Shown here one piece after another: positions 14,101 through 24,749 of a DNA stretch of 64,000 bases. Position numbers and translations under genes: made by a program. Location of the stretch: positions 5,099,001-5,163,000 of the forward strand of contig NC_081821.1 of the NCBI RefSeq assembly GCF_030704535.1, written 5' to 3'. Every line of letters begins with the position of its first letter. Position 1 is the stretch's first letter. This DNA comes from Vitis vinifera. Taxonomy: Eukaryota > Streptophyta > Magnoliopsida > Vitales > Vitaceae. The notes below the pieces were generated by a model. That model was not told the origin of the DNA. It saw only the letters and a program-made list of their open reading frames with translations, and searched no databases.

Positions 14101-17018
14101 ATTCTCTCAAGCCAAGAACTTAGTCAGTGCAGATCGTGAGGAGATTATCGAGGAAGTGGCAGAAAGGATTGAGAAAGACTTGATTCTTCTTGGTGCTACT
14201 GCTGTTGAAGACAAACTCCAAAATGGGGTAGGTTTTAAAAAGCATATGGTAGTCTTTCAAAGTAGAATGACCTATAAAAGTACATAAATAATTATTGGAT
14301 TTATCAGCAAACTGGTGTTTATAGTTAAAAATAATAAATAAATTATGGGAAAAATAAATAAATATACACATCCTGGCCTGACCAAATGTTCAAGTGCTCA
14401 TTAAATGATGACATTTCAGAGAGGGTACAGGATTTCTGATTGAATTTTTCTCTGTTGGGATGGATAGGTTCCTGAGTGCATTGACAAGCTTGCACAAGCT
14501 GGAATAAAATTGTGGGTTCTGACTGGAGATAAGATGGAGACTGCAATAAATATTGGGTATGGTTAGTGGATAATGACATTCCAAATCAATGGCTGTTGAA
14601 GTATAATGGCCATAAATTTCTGACTATGTTCAAATTTTGCAGGTTTGCCTGTAGTTTGCTTAGACAAGGAATGAAGCAAATAATAATAAATTCCGAAACT
14701 CCAGGAATTAAAGCACTGGAGAAAGCAGGGGATAAGTCTGCTGTTGATGAGGTAATCGTGAATTCCTTTTGCTGATCTGTTTCCAATGAACATCCCTATC
14801 ATTACTCAGGAAGGAATACAATATTTTCTTGGAATTTGTGAAAGAGGTTCCTCTGTATAACAAGGTACTTCTTCCCCACTTAGGCTTTATTGGGTAGAGA
14901 AGAGAAAATAGGAAAAGGAATGGCAACTAGGCAAAACTCTTGGCCTTCTGGGGTTGTAGTAGCTGTTAAAGAACTACTTTTCGTTCTCTATTCTTTTTTT
15001 GTATATTTAACAGCTCAACAATGGAATTACTCTTATCATTGAAGAGAGAGCTCTCTTGAGTTCAATAATCCAGTGATAGGGATGGGATTAGCTTTGTTTG
15101 TATGCAACCTATGTGACAAGGATACTGACATGGTAGTTTGTCTGCTGATTCTTCAGGCAGCGAAGGCGAATGTCATTCAACAGATAAGTGAGGGTAAGGC
15201 ACTGCTTAACATAGCAAGTGAAGACTCCGAGGCATTGGCTTTGATCATTGATGGGAAGTCACTCATTTATGCTCTGGAGGACGATGTCAAAGACATGTTT
15301 CTAGAGCTAGCCATTGGCTGTGCATCTGTTATATGCTGCCGCTCATCACCTAAACAGAAAGCACTTGTGAGTTAAACAATGAGTCTAAGCACTTCCTTCT
15401 TGTTGGTGAGGTCTAAGAAATGCTCATAATATTTTCATTTTTTTTTTCTGTGAAAAACTTGCAGGTTACAAGGCTGGTTAAAGTAAAAACAGGGAGCACA
15501 ACATTAGCAATTGGTGATGGGGCAAATGATGTTGGAATGCTTCAAGAAGCAGATATTGGGGTTGGTATCAGTGGGGTTGAAGGAATGCAGGTAAATGCTT
15601 AAAAGGATCTCTTAAGGTTTATTATCGTTTGAATGTGTAAATTCACATCCTTGGATTTGTTTCACTTCATGGCTTCTGTAGTCTATCTTTGATGATGTCT
15701 TTCAAAATTTCAGGCAGTTATGTCAAGTGACATCGCAATTGCACAGTTCCGGTTTTTGGAGCGCTTGCTACTTGTGCATGGACACTGGTGTTATAGAAGG
15801 ATCTCGTCTATGGTAACATCTCATTCTGGAAATCTCAAGTCATAAGACAAATGCTCTTATAGCTTATGACTAGAAAGTTATTTTTTGTGGATGAGCTTAA
15901 GTCCAACTCTTTAAACCCCAATATTTGCTTCAATGTCAACTCTTCTCTGAATCAAAATTTATATGTGAAAAGCCACAAAACTCACACACAGAGACACACT
16001 TGGGTTCATTGAAGTAATGAAAGATTTTGCATAGAAAATGGTTGAAAAGCTACTCGTCCTTCAATACCAACCCAACCCAAGAAAATGGATGATAATTGCT
16101 TTACTTTTGCTCTTGGCAGATATGCTATTTCTTCTACAAAAACATTGCATTTGGATTTACACTCTTCTTCTTTGAAGCATATGCTTCATTCTCTGGTCAA
16201 GCTGCCTACAATGATTGGTACTTGTCGCTCTATAACGTCTTCTTCACATCACTTCCTGTGATTGCCATGGGAGTGTTTGATCAAGACGTTGCTGCGCGCT
16301 TTTGTCTCAAGGTATAGCCATATTCTTACACACCTATTCCTCTTCTTTTTCTTTTTAATGGAAAGATGATTCCTAATTGTGCTATAAATTATGACAGTTC
16401 CCTCTGCTATACCAAGAAGGTGTACAGAATGTGCTATTCAGCTGGACCAGAATCCTTGGCTGGGCATTTAATGGGGTTTTGAGCTCCACCTTGATTTTCT
16501 TCTTCTGTGCCTGTGCAATGGAGCATCAAGCCTTCCGCAAAGGCGGGGAGGTGGTTGGCATGGAAATCTTTGGGGCAGTAATGTATACATGTGTGGTATG
16601 GGTTGTGAACTGTCAGATGGCACTCTCCATCAACTATTTCACACTAATTCAGCATGTCTTCATCTGGGGTAGCATTGTTTTTTGGTATATATTCCTCTTG
16701 GTATATGGGGCCATGGACCCCAACATCTCCACGACCGCCTACCAGGTCTTCATTGAAGCCTGTGCACCAGCTCTATCTTTCTGGCTTGTCACACTCTTTG
16801 TAACTGTTGCCACCCTCCTTCCATACTTCAGTTATGCTGCCATTCAAATGAGGTTTTTCCCCATGTATCATCAGATGATTCAATGGATAAGAAATGACGG
16901 ACACTCTGAGGACCCTGAGTATTGCCAAATGGTAAGGCAGAGATCATTGCGATCCACAACAGTAGGTTATACCGCACGTTTCAGTCGCTCCAAATTGGAG
17001 CTTCCAGAGCAGATATGA
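11122..17018 (+). CDS. ALA10: P4-type phospholipid-transporting ATPase (aminophospholipid flippase, ALA10/ALA9 type)
   Basis: Eleven exons: 11122-11514, 11778-13129, 13561-13671, 13951-14227, 14468-14556, 14643-14751, 15157-15366, 15465-15590, 15714-15812, 16120-16311 and 16398-17018. They total 3579 nt, or 1192 aa, the normal length for plant ALA proteins. P4-ATPases flip phospholipids from the outer to the inner leaflet, working with an ALIS/CDC50 beta subunit. Visible motifs are the N-terminal [20 protein letters not shown], the actuator motif NLDGETNLK, the P4 signature [15 protein letters not shown], the phosphorylation site DKTGT (exon 2), the nucleotide-binding KGAD (exons 3-4) and the hinge GDGANDVGM (exon 8). 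Several C-terminal hydrophobic segments follow in exons 10-11. All splice sites are GT-AG and the frame is intact. It converges with the CML gene downstream. Membership of the ALA8-12 clade is secure; the exact orthologue number (10 versus 9) is inferred partly from the CML neighbour. Confidence 0.94.
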
Positions 17019-18172
17019 CACATTTTTGCAAAGGACCAGTTCCTTCTCAATGTATATATTTATTGCAGAAACTGGGCTTTCACCATTTCTGCTAGGAAAG
17101 AGAGTATCCCATGGCTAATAAGGTGTCAAGGGAACTGGTGCAGCAATTTCTTCAAGGGAGATCTTTGGTTAGAAGATTAAATGTGCAAAGCTCCAGAACT
17201 TTAATTTTGATGTTTTGGTTGCTTGGAGGCCATATTTTGTCGCTCTCTATTGCTGTATCAGTCACTCCACGTTCGATCTTTTCACTCTCAAGGAGTAAGA
17301 ATGAGAGGGGTGTTACATCTTTTTCCATTCAACTTTCACTACAATAAAGATAGCTCCATGTTGACATTCTCAATTTGGATTTTAAGAAATTTATGTTCTC
17401 CTTTTCTTTTCCTCTTCTCAGCAACCAGACAGGGGACCTTCACTGCTAACTTTCAACATTTTCCTATACTTTTTGTTTTCTTCTTTATTCCAAAAAGGAA
17501 AAAACAATTAAGAAGATTGCTGGAATATGGCATCCTGGAGTTGAGAAAAGGAAGCAATTTCCAGTATTTTGAAGTAGGTGGTATCTATATTATTGTCCCA
17601 AGATCAAAAGAAAGGATGGGGTCTGGGGTTTGGTGTTGGAAATTTCCTGGGATCTACCTTTCCCACATGCCAATCACAGCTTTATATAGCTCTAGCTGGT
17701 GGGGATCAAGGACTGTTGGATCAGGACAACACTCCATGTTAATCTACTCTCCTCTTGGATGACCCATTTGGCCACAAAAAGTGTAGTCAAAATGGACACC
17801 ATGCCCATTCTGCTGGCACATGAACCCCATTCAATGCTTCAACCCCCACAATTAGAAGTTAAAGAGATTAGGAAACCAAATTCAAAACCCCAAATTCTTT
17901 GAAGAATACGAAACTAAAAGCTAATCAAATTAAACGTTTCTGAATTAATGATGTGTAAATACAATTTCTCTATCTTAACCCCCAAACAGAGTTTCTCAAT
18001 AAAGGATATTGATTCATATCATTTCTTTCCATGTTCTCTCTGTTTCTTTCTCTTTTCTCTTCAATGATGTGCATAGAATTCCAAGAAACAAACAACATCC
18101 CATTACAACCATCTAAAATTAGTTTTAAAGAGATGATGATAATGAAGATGTGTATGGCAACAAGGATGAAAG
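17019..18172. other. Flippase 3' UTR and convergent intergenic spacer
   Basis: This spacer lies between two tail-to-tail genes. It probably contains the 3' UTRs of both. ORFs here (for example 17223-17762) have no recognisable protein character. Confidence 0.4.
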
Positions 18173-18655
18173 TTATAACAAAGTAAGGCCTAAGAAGTCC
18201 CCAGCAGACTTGGCCATTATAGATGAAAACTCATTAAAACTAATGACGCCATCTCCGTTTGTATCAGCCTCCCGGATCATATCAGTGAGCTCTCGATACG
18301 TCAAAGGTTGTCCCATTTTAGCCATGGCGCCTGCAAGCTCAACTGCAGTAATGTAGCCATTTCTGTCGCGATCAAAGGACCGAAAAACCTCGAGTAGCTG
18401 TTGTTGGTTTATCAGTATCTCCTCGTTCATGTCAGGCATTATGGCACTCACCAGCTCATCAAATTCCACCGACCCATTACCGTTTGAGTCTATGTTAGCT
18501 AACAGGGAATGAATTTGATCGCCTGAGGGCTTGAGTCCCAATGATCTTAACAGCGCCGCAAGCTCCAGAAGGGTCAGGCTGCCATCAGAGTCCATGTCAA
18601 AGCGAGAAAATATGGATCTTAGCTGCTTGATTTGATTAACTTCAAGCTCCGCCAT
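18173..18655 (-). CDS. CML16: Calmodulin-like protein, CML15/CML16 type
   Basis: This is a single-exon 160-aa protein with four EF-hand loops at residues 20-31 (DMDSDGSLTLLE), 56-67 (DSNGNGSVEFDE), 95-106 (DRDRNGYITAVE) and 131-142 (DTNGDGVISFNE). Each loop keeps acidic residues at positions 1 and 12 and Gly at 6, so all four should bind calcium. The conserved segment LAALLRSLGLKPSGDQIHSLL and the C-terminal AKSAGDFLGLTLL place it in the CML15/16 group of plant calcium sensors rather than true calmodulin. The ATG at 18655 gives the family-length N-terminus. It converges with the P4-ATPase; the same neighbour pair exists in Arabidopsis (ALA10 and CML16, from memory). CML16 versus CML15 is not resolved by sequence alone. 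Confidence 0.92.
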   Translation of the reverse strand: MAELEVNQIKQLRSIFSRFDMDSDGSLTLLELAALLRSLGLKPSGDQIHSLLANIDSNGNGSVEFDELVSAIMPDMNEEILINQQQLLEVFRSFDRDRNGYITAVELAGAMAKMGQPLTYRELTDMIREADTNGDGVISFNEFSSIMAKSAGDFLGLTLL

Positions 18656-19887
18656 GAAGATGAATAGGAATCAAAGATGGAGGAGAAGAGGAAGGCGGTT
18701 CTTTGTGAGGAGTAAGAGGATTGTGATAGACCTGAGGGGGGTCCTGTTTACATAGAATATCTGCAAACAGAAAGCGCGTCGGTGAATTTATTTTTGTGAC
18801 AAATCGGTGTTGAAGATTCCATGAATCATTGAATGTTTCTCGTAAGTTCAAGGAACCTCCTTAAAAATAGTTGTTCCAGGTCTTACTATAACCCATCCCC
18901 TGTCTTGGTCAGAAACTGATCAGTAGAATTGATAAAAAAGAAAACTCATCATACAAGGAGTTCTCCATTTTTAGATAAATTACCCAACAAAAGCTTGATT
19001 TTGGGTACATCCCAAAATCTAAATTTAGCATATTTTACAAAGAATGGGTCACAAAAAAATGGTGTTTCTTATCCTTTTCCTTCATTCTGACATGTTGTGA
19101 TAGAGTTGAGCTGTAACCAATTCTGTGGACACAGGAAAATTTGGTGGATTATCCAAGTCTTGTACCATCCAAACAGCTCAAAAGAGGTGGACGTCTACTC
19201 AATTCTTTAACCAATTGAGGGCCCATGAAGAAACCTTCTCTCAAAATAGGATACCCCCAGCTAAGTCAACTGCTAGTCCCATCATCTACTGCTGCTTCAA
19301 ATCTTAGGTTTCTCTTCAAAATATACATGTATGACACAATAGAGATAATTTATTAGATAACCCTCTTTGGGGTACCCACAAAACCAAGGATTATTTAGGG
19401 CAAAGTCAGTAGATATATAGATTAATATTCTCACTGGCACACACCCCCAGCCTTGTGCCGGCCACTGCTCTCTTTTTACAAGTTGTCCTCTATCTATATA
19501 ATATCAAGACTTGTACCTATAAAGAAGAGAAATACTGGGGAGCTTCTCAACAGGCTTACTGATGGGACGAAGTGTAGAAACCGACTTTGACTTAATGAAT
19601 AAATTATTTAGAGAACATGTATGAAAAAATTATGCATGTTCCCATGAATAAATAAAGAATAAATGCCTAAATGTATGTCAAGAATCATAGAGAGGGAGGC
19701 CAAGAAATGTATAGGTAGCTGCATGCATTTGTTTGAAAATGATCACTAAATCATCAGGTGGAAACAAAGACTTACTAGGTTTGGAAAATAAATGGATCAA
19801 ACCCAAGAACAAAAGGGTCCAAAAACAAACCAAAATGAGTCCAAACCACCATTATTGATCTGCAACACAACTATCCTAAACATGGGA
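18656..19887. other. Spacer between CML gene and small membrane-protein gene
   Basis: The first 200 bases are the likely 5' UTR and core promoter of the CML gene (purine-rich leader on the minus strand). The rest probably includes the 3' UTR of the gene at 19888. No coding region or repeat was recognised. Confidence 0.35.
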
Positions 19888-20295
19888 TTAAGCTGGAGGT
19901 GGAGGCCCTGAAGGGGGCTGCTGATCATTACCACCTGCAACTGCAACTTGAGCATTCCCATCATTGGTTCCAGCTTGATCACCAGACCCATGTCCTACTT
20001 CAACAGCACCAGCCTTTCCACGCCTGAACCTCTTCTTGATCCGTTCGACCCAGTTTCCAGGCTTAATATTAATGTTGACACCACTCTGCAATGGAGTTGA
20101 TAGCGCTACGCGACGGGAGTAAATTCGACCAACTACACAGGAAACTATGGAGATAACCGCTACAATGCATATCACAACAATGAATGGCACAATATTCCCA
20201 AAACTGGCGGCAGCAGCTGAAGTCTTCTGTGGGGGATTTGGCACTGACCCTGGTGTCTGCTGCTGATCCTGCAGTAATGGAGATGTTATTGCCAT
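19888..20295 (-). CDS. Small single-pass membrane protein of unknown function
   Basis: This is a 135-aa uninterrupted ORF. I do not recognise a named family. The N-terminal 30 residues are Pro/Gln/Ala-rich. One strong hydrophobic segment at about residues 34-56 (NIVPFIVVICIVAVISIVSC) is followed by RIYSRR, which predicts a single transmembrane helix with a cytosolic basic flank. A short region follows containing NINIKPGNWVERIKKRFRRG (residues 74-93), which looks conserved in character. The tail is low-complexity Gly/Asn/Gln and ends in PPSGPPPPA. The biased composition, the single clean hydrophobic helix and the position between real genes support it as a gene. No signal peptide is obvious. 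Its function is not inferred. Confidence 0.7.
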   Translation of the reverse strand: MAITSPLLQDQQQTPGSVPNPPQKTSAAAASFGNIVPFIVVICIVAVISIVSCVVGRIYSRRVALSTPLQSGVNINIKPGNWVERIKKRFRRGKAGAVEVGHGSGDQAGTNDGNAQVAVAGGNDQQPPSGPPPPA

Positions 20296-23200
20296 AGTCT
20301 AATTGTTAAGCTCTACTATAGAGATTTAATATATAGAGAAACAAAGAACCAAAGGCCAGTACAAGTCTGCATGAAAATGAACCAAAGTATATAGTAGACA
20401 ATTCTTTGCCTGCCCCTAAGCGTATGAGTGGAGGACAACATGGAAAGCCCAAAAGCTGTGATTTTTGTCTATTTTACTTGAATATATATAGTGCTGGCAT
20501 ACATACATTTTCATGGGCCTATAAGAAAACCAGGCTTTTCTTCTCTTAAAGATGATATATACAGGGAATCCATGGAGTTAAAGTGAATCCCATGTGATCT
20601 GTTTGATCTCTTCCCTACTAGTTGATAATATACAATATCATTCTTCTCAGAACTTTTCATATAAAAGTTGAATCAATTCTGAACCTCAAAGATTAAACCT
20701 TAGGATGAGCAACATGAAGTTCATCAAAGCATGCTTGTAGACAACAGATGTAGATGCTACAAAGTATAAAAATATTTTATGTACTCATCAATCTGAACAA
20801 ATTGATGAAAACTTACCATTGGAGTTGGTTGATGCAATTGAAGTGCTTTTCTGAATTTCTGTAAAAGAAGAAGTTGAGAATATATAAAATAGAAAAATAG
20901 AAAAAGTTGAGATATCAATAAGCTACCTACTAAAACATTTTGAGCGACATTGATAAATTTTACGTCATTAAATAATGGTACAAACAAAAAGAAAAAAACC
21001 GAGATACAAATAATGAAACTAAGTTACAAAATAATAGAATCAAACTTTGCACAAAGTAATGAAATTTAAATGTATAAATGCTTTTTTGATATGAACAGAA
21101 TTGATAGTATCCCTTGGCTCAAATAAAAATTATCATACAAACTTCTTTGTATTAATAAATGTAAAATGTTTTAAGCTAATGATCTTTCTTAACCTACTAT
21201 GTTCCAAATTTTATTAGAAATATTTAGGCTATGTTTGGTTCCCGGAAAGTACAAAGGAAAGAAAAAAAATGTTAAGGAAAATGATTTTCTCATGTTTGGT
21301 TGTCTTATGAAAAATATCAAAGAAAATCAAATATAATTAAAACTAATTAAAAACTTATGTATTTTTAAATTATTTAATCTTTATATTGATGAGTTAAAAT
21401 AAATAAAATGAGTTTGAAGTAACAAAAAAAATAATTTATCAACTTTTAATTTATTTTTTTATTTTCCTTCACTTTTTCTTTCCTTCTACTTTTCCTTTGC
21501 ATTTTCTTTCCCTCGCATTTTCCCTCAAATTTTCCGGGAACCAAACATAGCCTTATTGACCTTGATACCACTAAAAATGGTGAGTTACTTAAAAGATAAG
21601 AGTAATTCAAATATCATGATTTGACACATAAATTGCACATAAATGGTACAAAGTGAAGTGATATCTTCGAAATCTAGCTACTAAAAATAAATAAATGAAT
21701 AAATCAAAAGAGATGTCATCCTGAAGATCTCATCCAATTTATTTTAATATATACTCACTTTCATTATAATATATGAAATGAAAAAATAATAAAATAAGTT
21801 TATGATAAAAAAAAAAAGGATTTAAAAAATAATTTTTAAAATAAATAAACTCCATCTAAAAAAATTAGTCAGAAGCACATTTTTATCTTTAATTATAATT
21901 GATTAATAAAATGATTCACGTGTGCCTACAACAATCCCTAAACAAACCCAATTGTCAATGAATATAAATTGATCAATAAAATAACTAATATATGGCTACC
22001 TACAACAATCACGAACAATCATTCTCAATAAATAGAAATTCATAGTTAAAACAATTTTTTTTTAAAAAAAGAAAGAAACCCTCACAAATCAAGATGATCA
22101 AATGTCTTTTGATGTCCCCTAAATCAATGTAAAAATTTTATATGGGATAAGACTTTGTCTATTGAAAGTTATATGGGATAATACTTTTTTTTTTTTAACC
22201 TAAAAAGTATTTTTACAAAAAATAAAAATGAAGTATTTAACAAAATTTAGAAAACACATTTAAAAAAAAATCATTTATAATTTTCTTTAAGAAAACATGG
22301 TTGATTTAAAAACACTTTGAAAAAAAAACATTTTCATTAAAAATATTTTGAATAAAACTATTATCAATCGCAATGTTTGATAATGGTTTTACTTGAACTG
22401 TTTTTAGTTGAAATATTTTTTCTGAAAGTATTTTTTAAAAGAATTATTTATCAAATATTTATCTGAAAAAACTCTATAAATGATTTCCCAATATTATAAG
22501 TAATTTTTAAAAATTTTAAAAGTTTTTCCTAAAATTTATCAAATACATTTTTTTATTTTTTTTTATTTTCAAAAACATTTTTTAAGTTAAAAATGCTTCT
22601 TAATATTATTGTCAAACAATTTTGGTAGCGAATTATAATCTTTTTAGCATTTAAATTTTTTTATTTTTCAAGTATTAGAAAAACTAGAAATATTTCCTAA
22701 ATTCACTGTTAAACAAGCTCTAAATCCAAATAAATAAATATTTTTTATTTGACAAAAATTCATAAATTAAAACCAAAAAAAAAAAATATCAAGAAAAAAA
22801 AAAAGGAATTCTAAGAGATAAGTAAAATAAGCTTAGAAAGAAAATCAAGAAGTACCTGATACTCCGATGACAAGATGAATTGTTTGAATAGACGAAGTTA
22901 CAAAATTAAAAAGAAAATTAAGAGTTTTACACATGGTATTCCGCCCATGGTTTGCCTTACTAACGGATATAATTCTAAACACCTGGAATGGAACGTTAGG
23001 GGCAAAATTTCTACTTTTAAGCTTCCCACCAACCCTTTTTTTACACTTTTTTAAGACAAAAGTTAAAAAATAAATTAGTATTAAACAACTCCTTTTTGCC
23101 TTAATTTAAAAAATTATTTGCATAGTTTAGAAATTAATAGTCTTAGTTGTTAACACGTGAATAGCACGCACGACTCACACAAGCCAAGTTTTTTAAATTT

Positions 23201-24230
23201 AAATAAATTTTAAAATTATATATTTTTTTTAGCTTTCAAATTTAAAAGAAAAAAATTTAAACCATTTTATCTAATTCTCTCAGCATGCTCCTCATTAAAT
23301 AATATTAAAAAAATTCTTTTAAGTGTCTTTTAACTTAGTTTCTTTAAATTTTTTTCAAATTCTTTGCCCAATAAAAAATAAGTTGCTGAAATTACTAAGG
23401 GAGCAAGGTAAGTAGTTGAGGAAATGAATTCAATCGTATGTTTTTAAACGTTGTTTGTCTTGAAACATTTTTTTAAGTGTTAAGGAAGCTTGGGAAATAT
23501 ATTTTGCTAAAGTATTCAAAATGCTTGTTCTTGGATCGATTCACCTTCAAGCCATATCAATCCAAGTCACAATTGTTTGATCTTTTTTTCAAATATAGGA
23601 TGAAGAATATCATACCTTTAAAAGATAAAATCAGCTTCCCCCGATTGTGGAGAGATATCACAGCGTTTCCTTTAGTTTTTTTCATTCATTTCCTATTTTA
23701 GGGTGTTTAGTTGTCGAGAAAATCCAACTTTTTTTTTTCAACATATTTTCTTAAAGAAAAAAATGGGTTAATTATTTGCTTAATTCATCTCTCAACTTCT
23801 ATATTATTTGGATTTGGGTGAAAACTCATTTCTTCTTTAGTGAGCGTTAAGAGGTGGCCGAGATAAAGTTTGGTGAGAATGTCGAGTATGTTCCAGAAGA
23901 TGAACTATGCAGCTGAGGTGTGAAGGTGTTGGTCAAGTAATCTGTGAAGGATTAGAGGACTTAAGTTAGGCAAATCATTGTTCACAATACTTGTCCATCA
24001 TAATGGAGTGTTCACTCCTTTTAGGTGTAGTTAATATTTGAATATGAAAAATATATAAATGTATAATGCATTTAAATTAAAAAAAAAAATCTGTTTCTTA
24101 TAATTGACTTTTCAAATAAAATTTTATTTTTAAAAATATTTTCCAAAAAATATATTTTTTAGAAAAATGTAGCCATAAAAAAAATAAAATAAAATAAAAA
24201 AGAAAAAAAAGCCAACAACAACTCCACTTT
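20296..24230. other. AT-rich intergenic region with transposon remnants
   Basis: This is a long AT-rich spacer. It contains one clear MITE (listed separately) and a diverged tandem duplication of about 70 bp at 21897-22035, both halves containing CTACAACAATC. Homopolymer A and T runs are many. Short ORFs such as 20757-20987 and 23477-23701 show no protein family signature. Confidence 0.4.
21227..21552. mobile_element. PIF/Harbinger (Tourist-like) MITE
   Basis: A 326-bp element has inverted ends: GGCTATGTTTGGTTCCCGG at the left and its near-perfect reverse complement at the right. It is flanked by TTA on both sides (21224-21226 and 21553-21555), the 3-bp target duplication typical of PIF/Harbinger. 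The interior is AT-rich and non-coding. A related shorter copy sits at 53928-54122. Confidence 0.85.
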
Positions 24231-24266
24231 ATTCGTAACTAAACAGGTTAGCAGCGGAGGGAGTTA

Positions 24267-24722
24267 CACGTGGCCACATAAGGGGCGCTTCAGAAGTTCA
24301 GATTGGGGTACCCCTACCTTATTTCCCAGGATGCCACGTTTTTTTTTTCCAATCTTTCATAAAAATAAAAAAATAATAAAAAAGAAAAGAAATTATTATT
24401 ATTATTTTTAAAAAATATTATTATTAACATTTTTAAAATCCACATAATTCATTTTAATATTTTTTTTTCTGAATTTTAATTTTTAATTAAAAAAAAAAAA
24501 AGAATTGGTGTTGGGACGTGGGTGGACCACGCTCACCGGAGGGCAGGGACCCCTTTTGTGTAGGGTAGGGACCACGGCCACCAGTGACCAACCATGGCAG
24601 AGTTGAAAATGCTTCCACAAAGGTGTACTGGACATAAAAACCAATCATTGAGCGCCACGTCAAGCTCTCTGCACTTTGTGGGCGCTAGGTGTCTTCTTCG
24701 CATTGGCCACCGTACCACGTGA
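24267..24722. promoter_or_regulatory. Cluster of ACGT-core (G-box/ABRE-like) motifs
   Basis: Five ACGT-core motifs occur within 460 bp: CACGTGG (24267), GCCACGT (24333), GACGTGG (24515), GCCACGTC (24654) and CCACGTGA (24715). Such motifs bind plant bZIP and bHLH factors. They sit just upstream of a pyrimidine-rich leader at about 24.8-24.9 kb, so they may form the promoter of the unassigned transcription unit. Function is inferred from motif density only. Confidence 0.4.
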
Positions 24723-24749
24723 TCCTGGCCCAAAATCGTAAATTCACAG

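Noticed and set aside
17223-17762. 179-codon ORF downstream of the flippase
   Set aside because: Composition is Phe/Leu/Ser-rich as expected from T-rich 3' UTR DNA; no domain and no good start context.
23477-23701. 74-codon ORF in the AT-rich spacer
   Set aside because: Suggestive of an old coding fragment but too short and without a recognisable motif.
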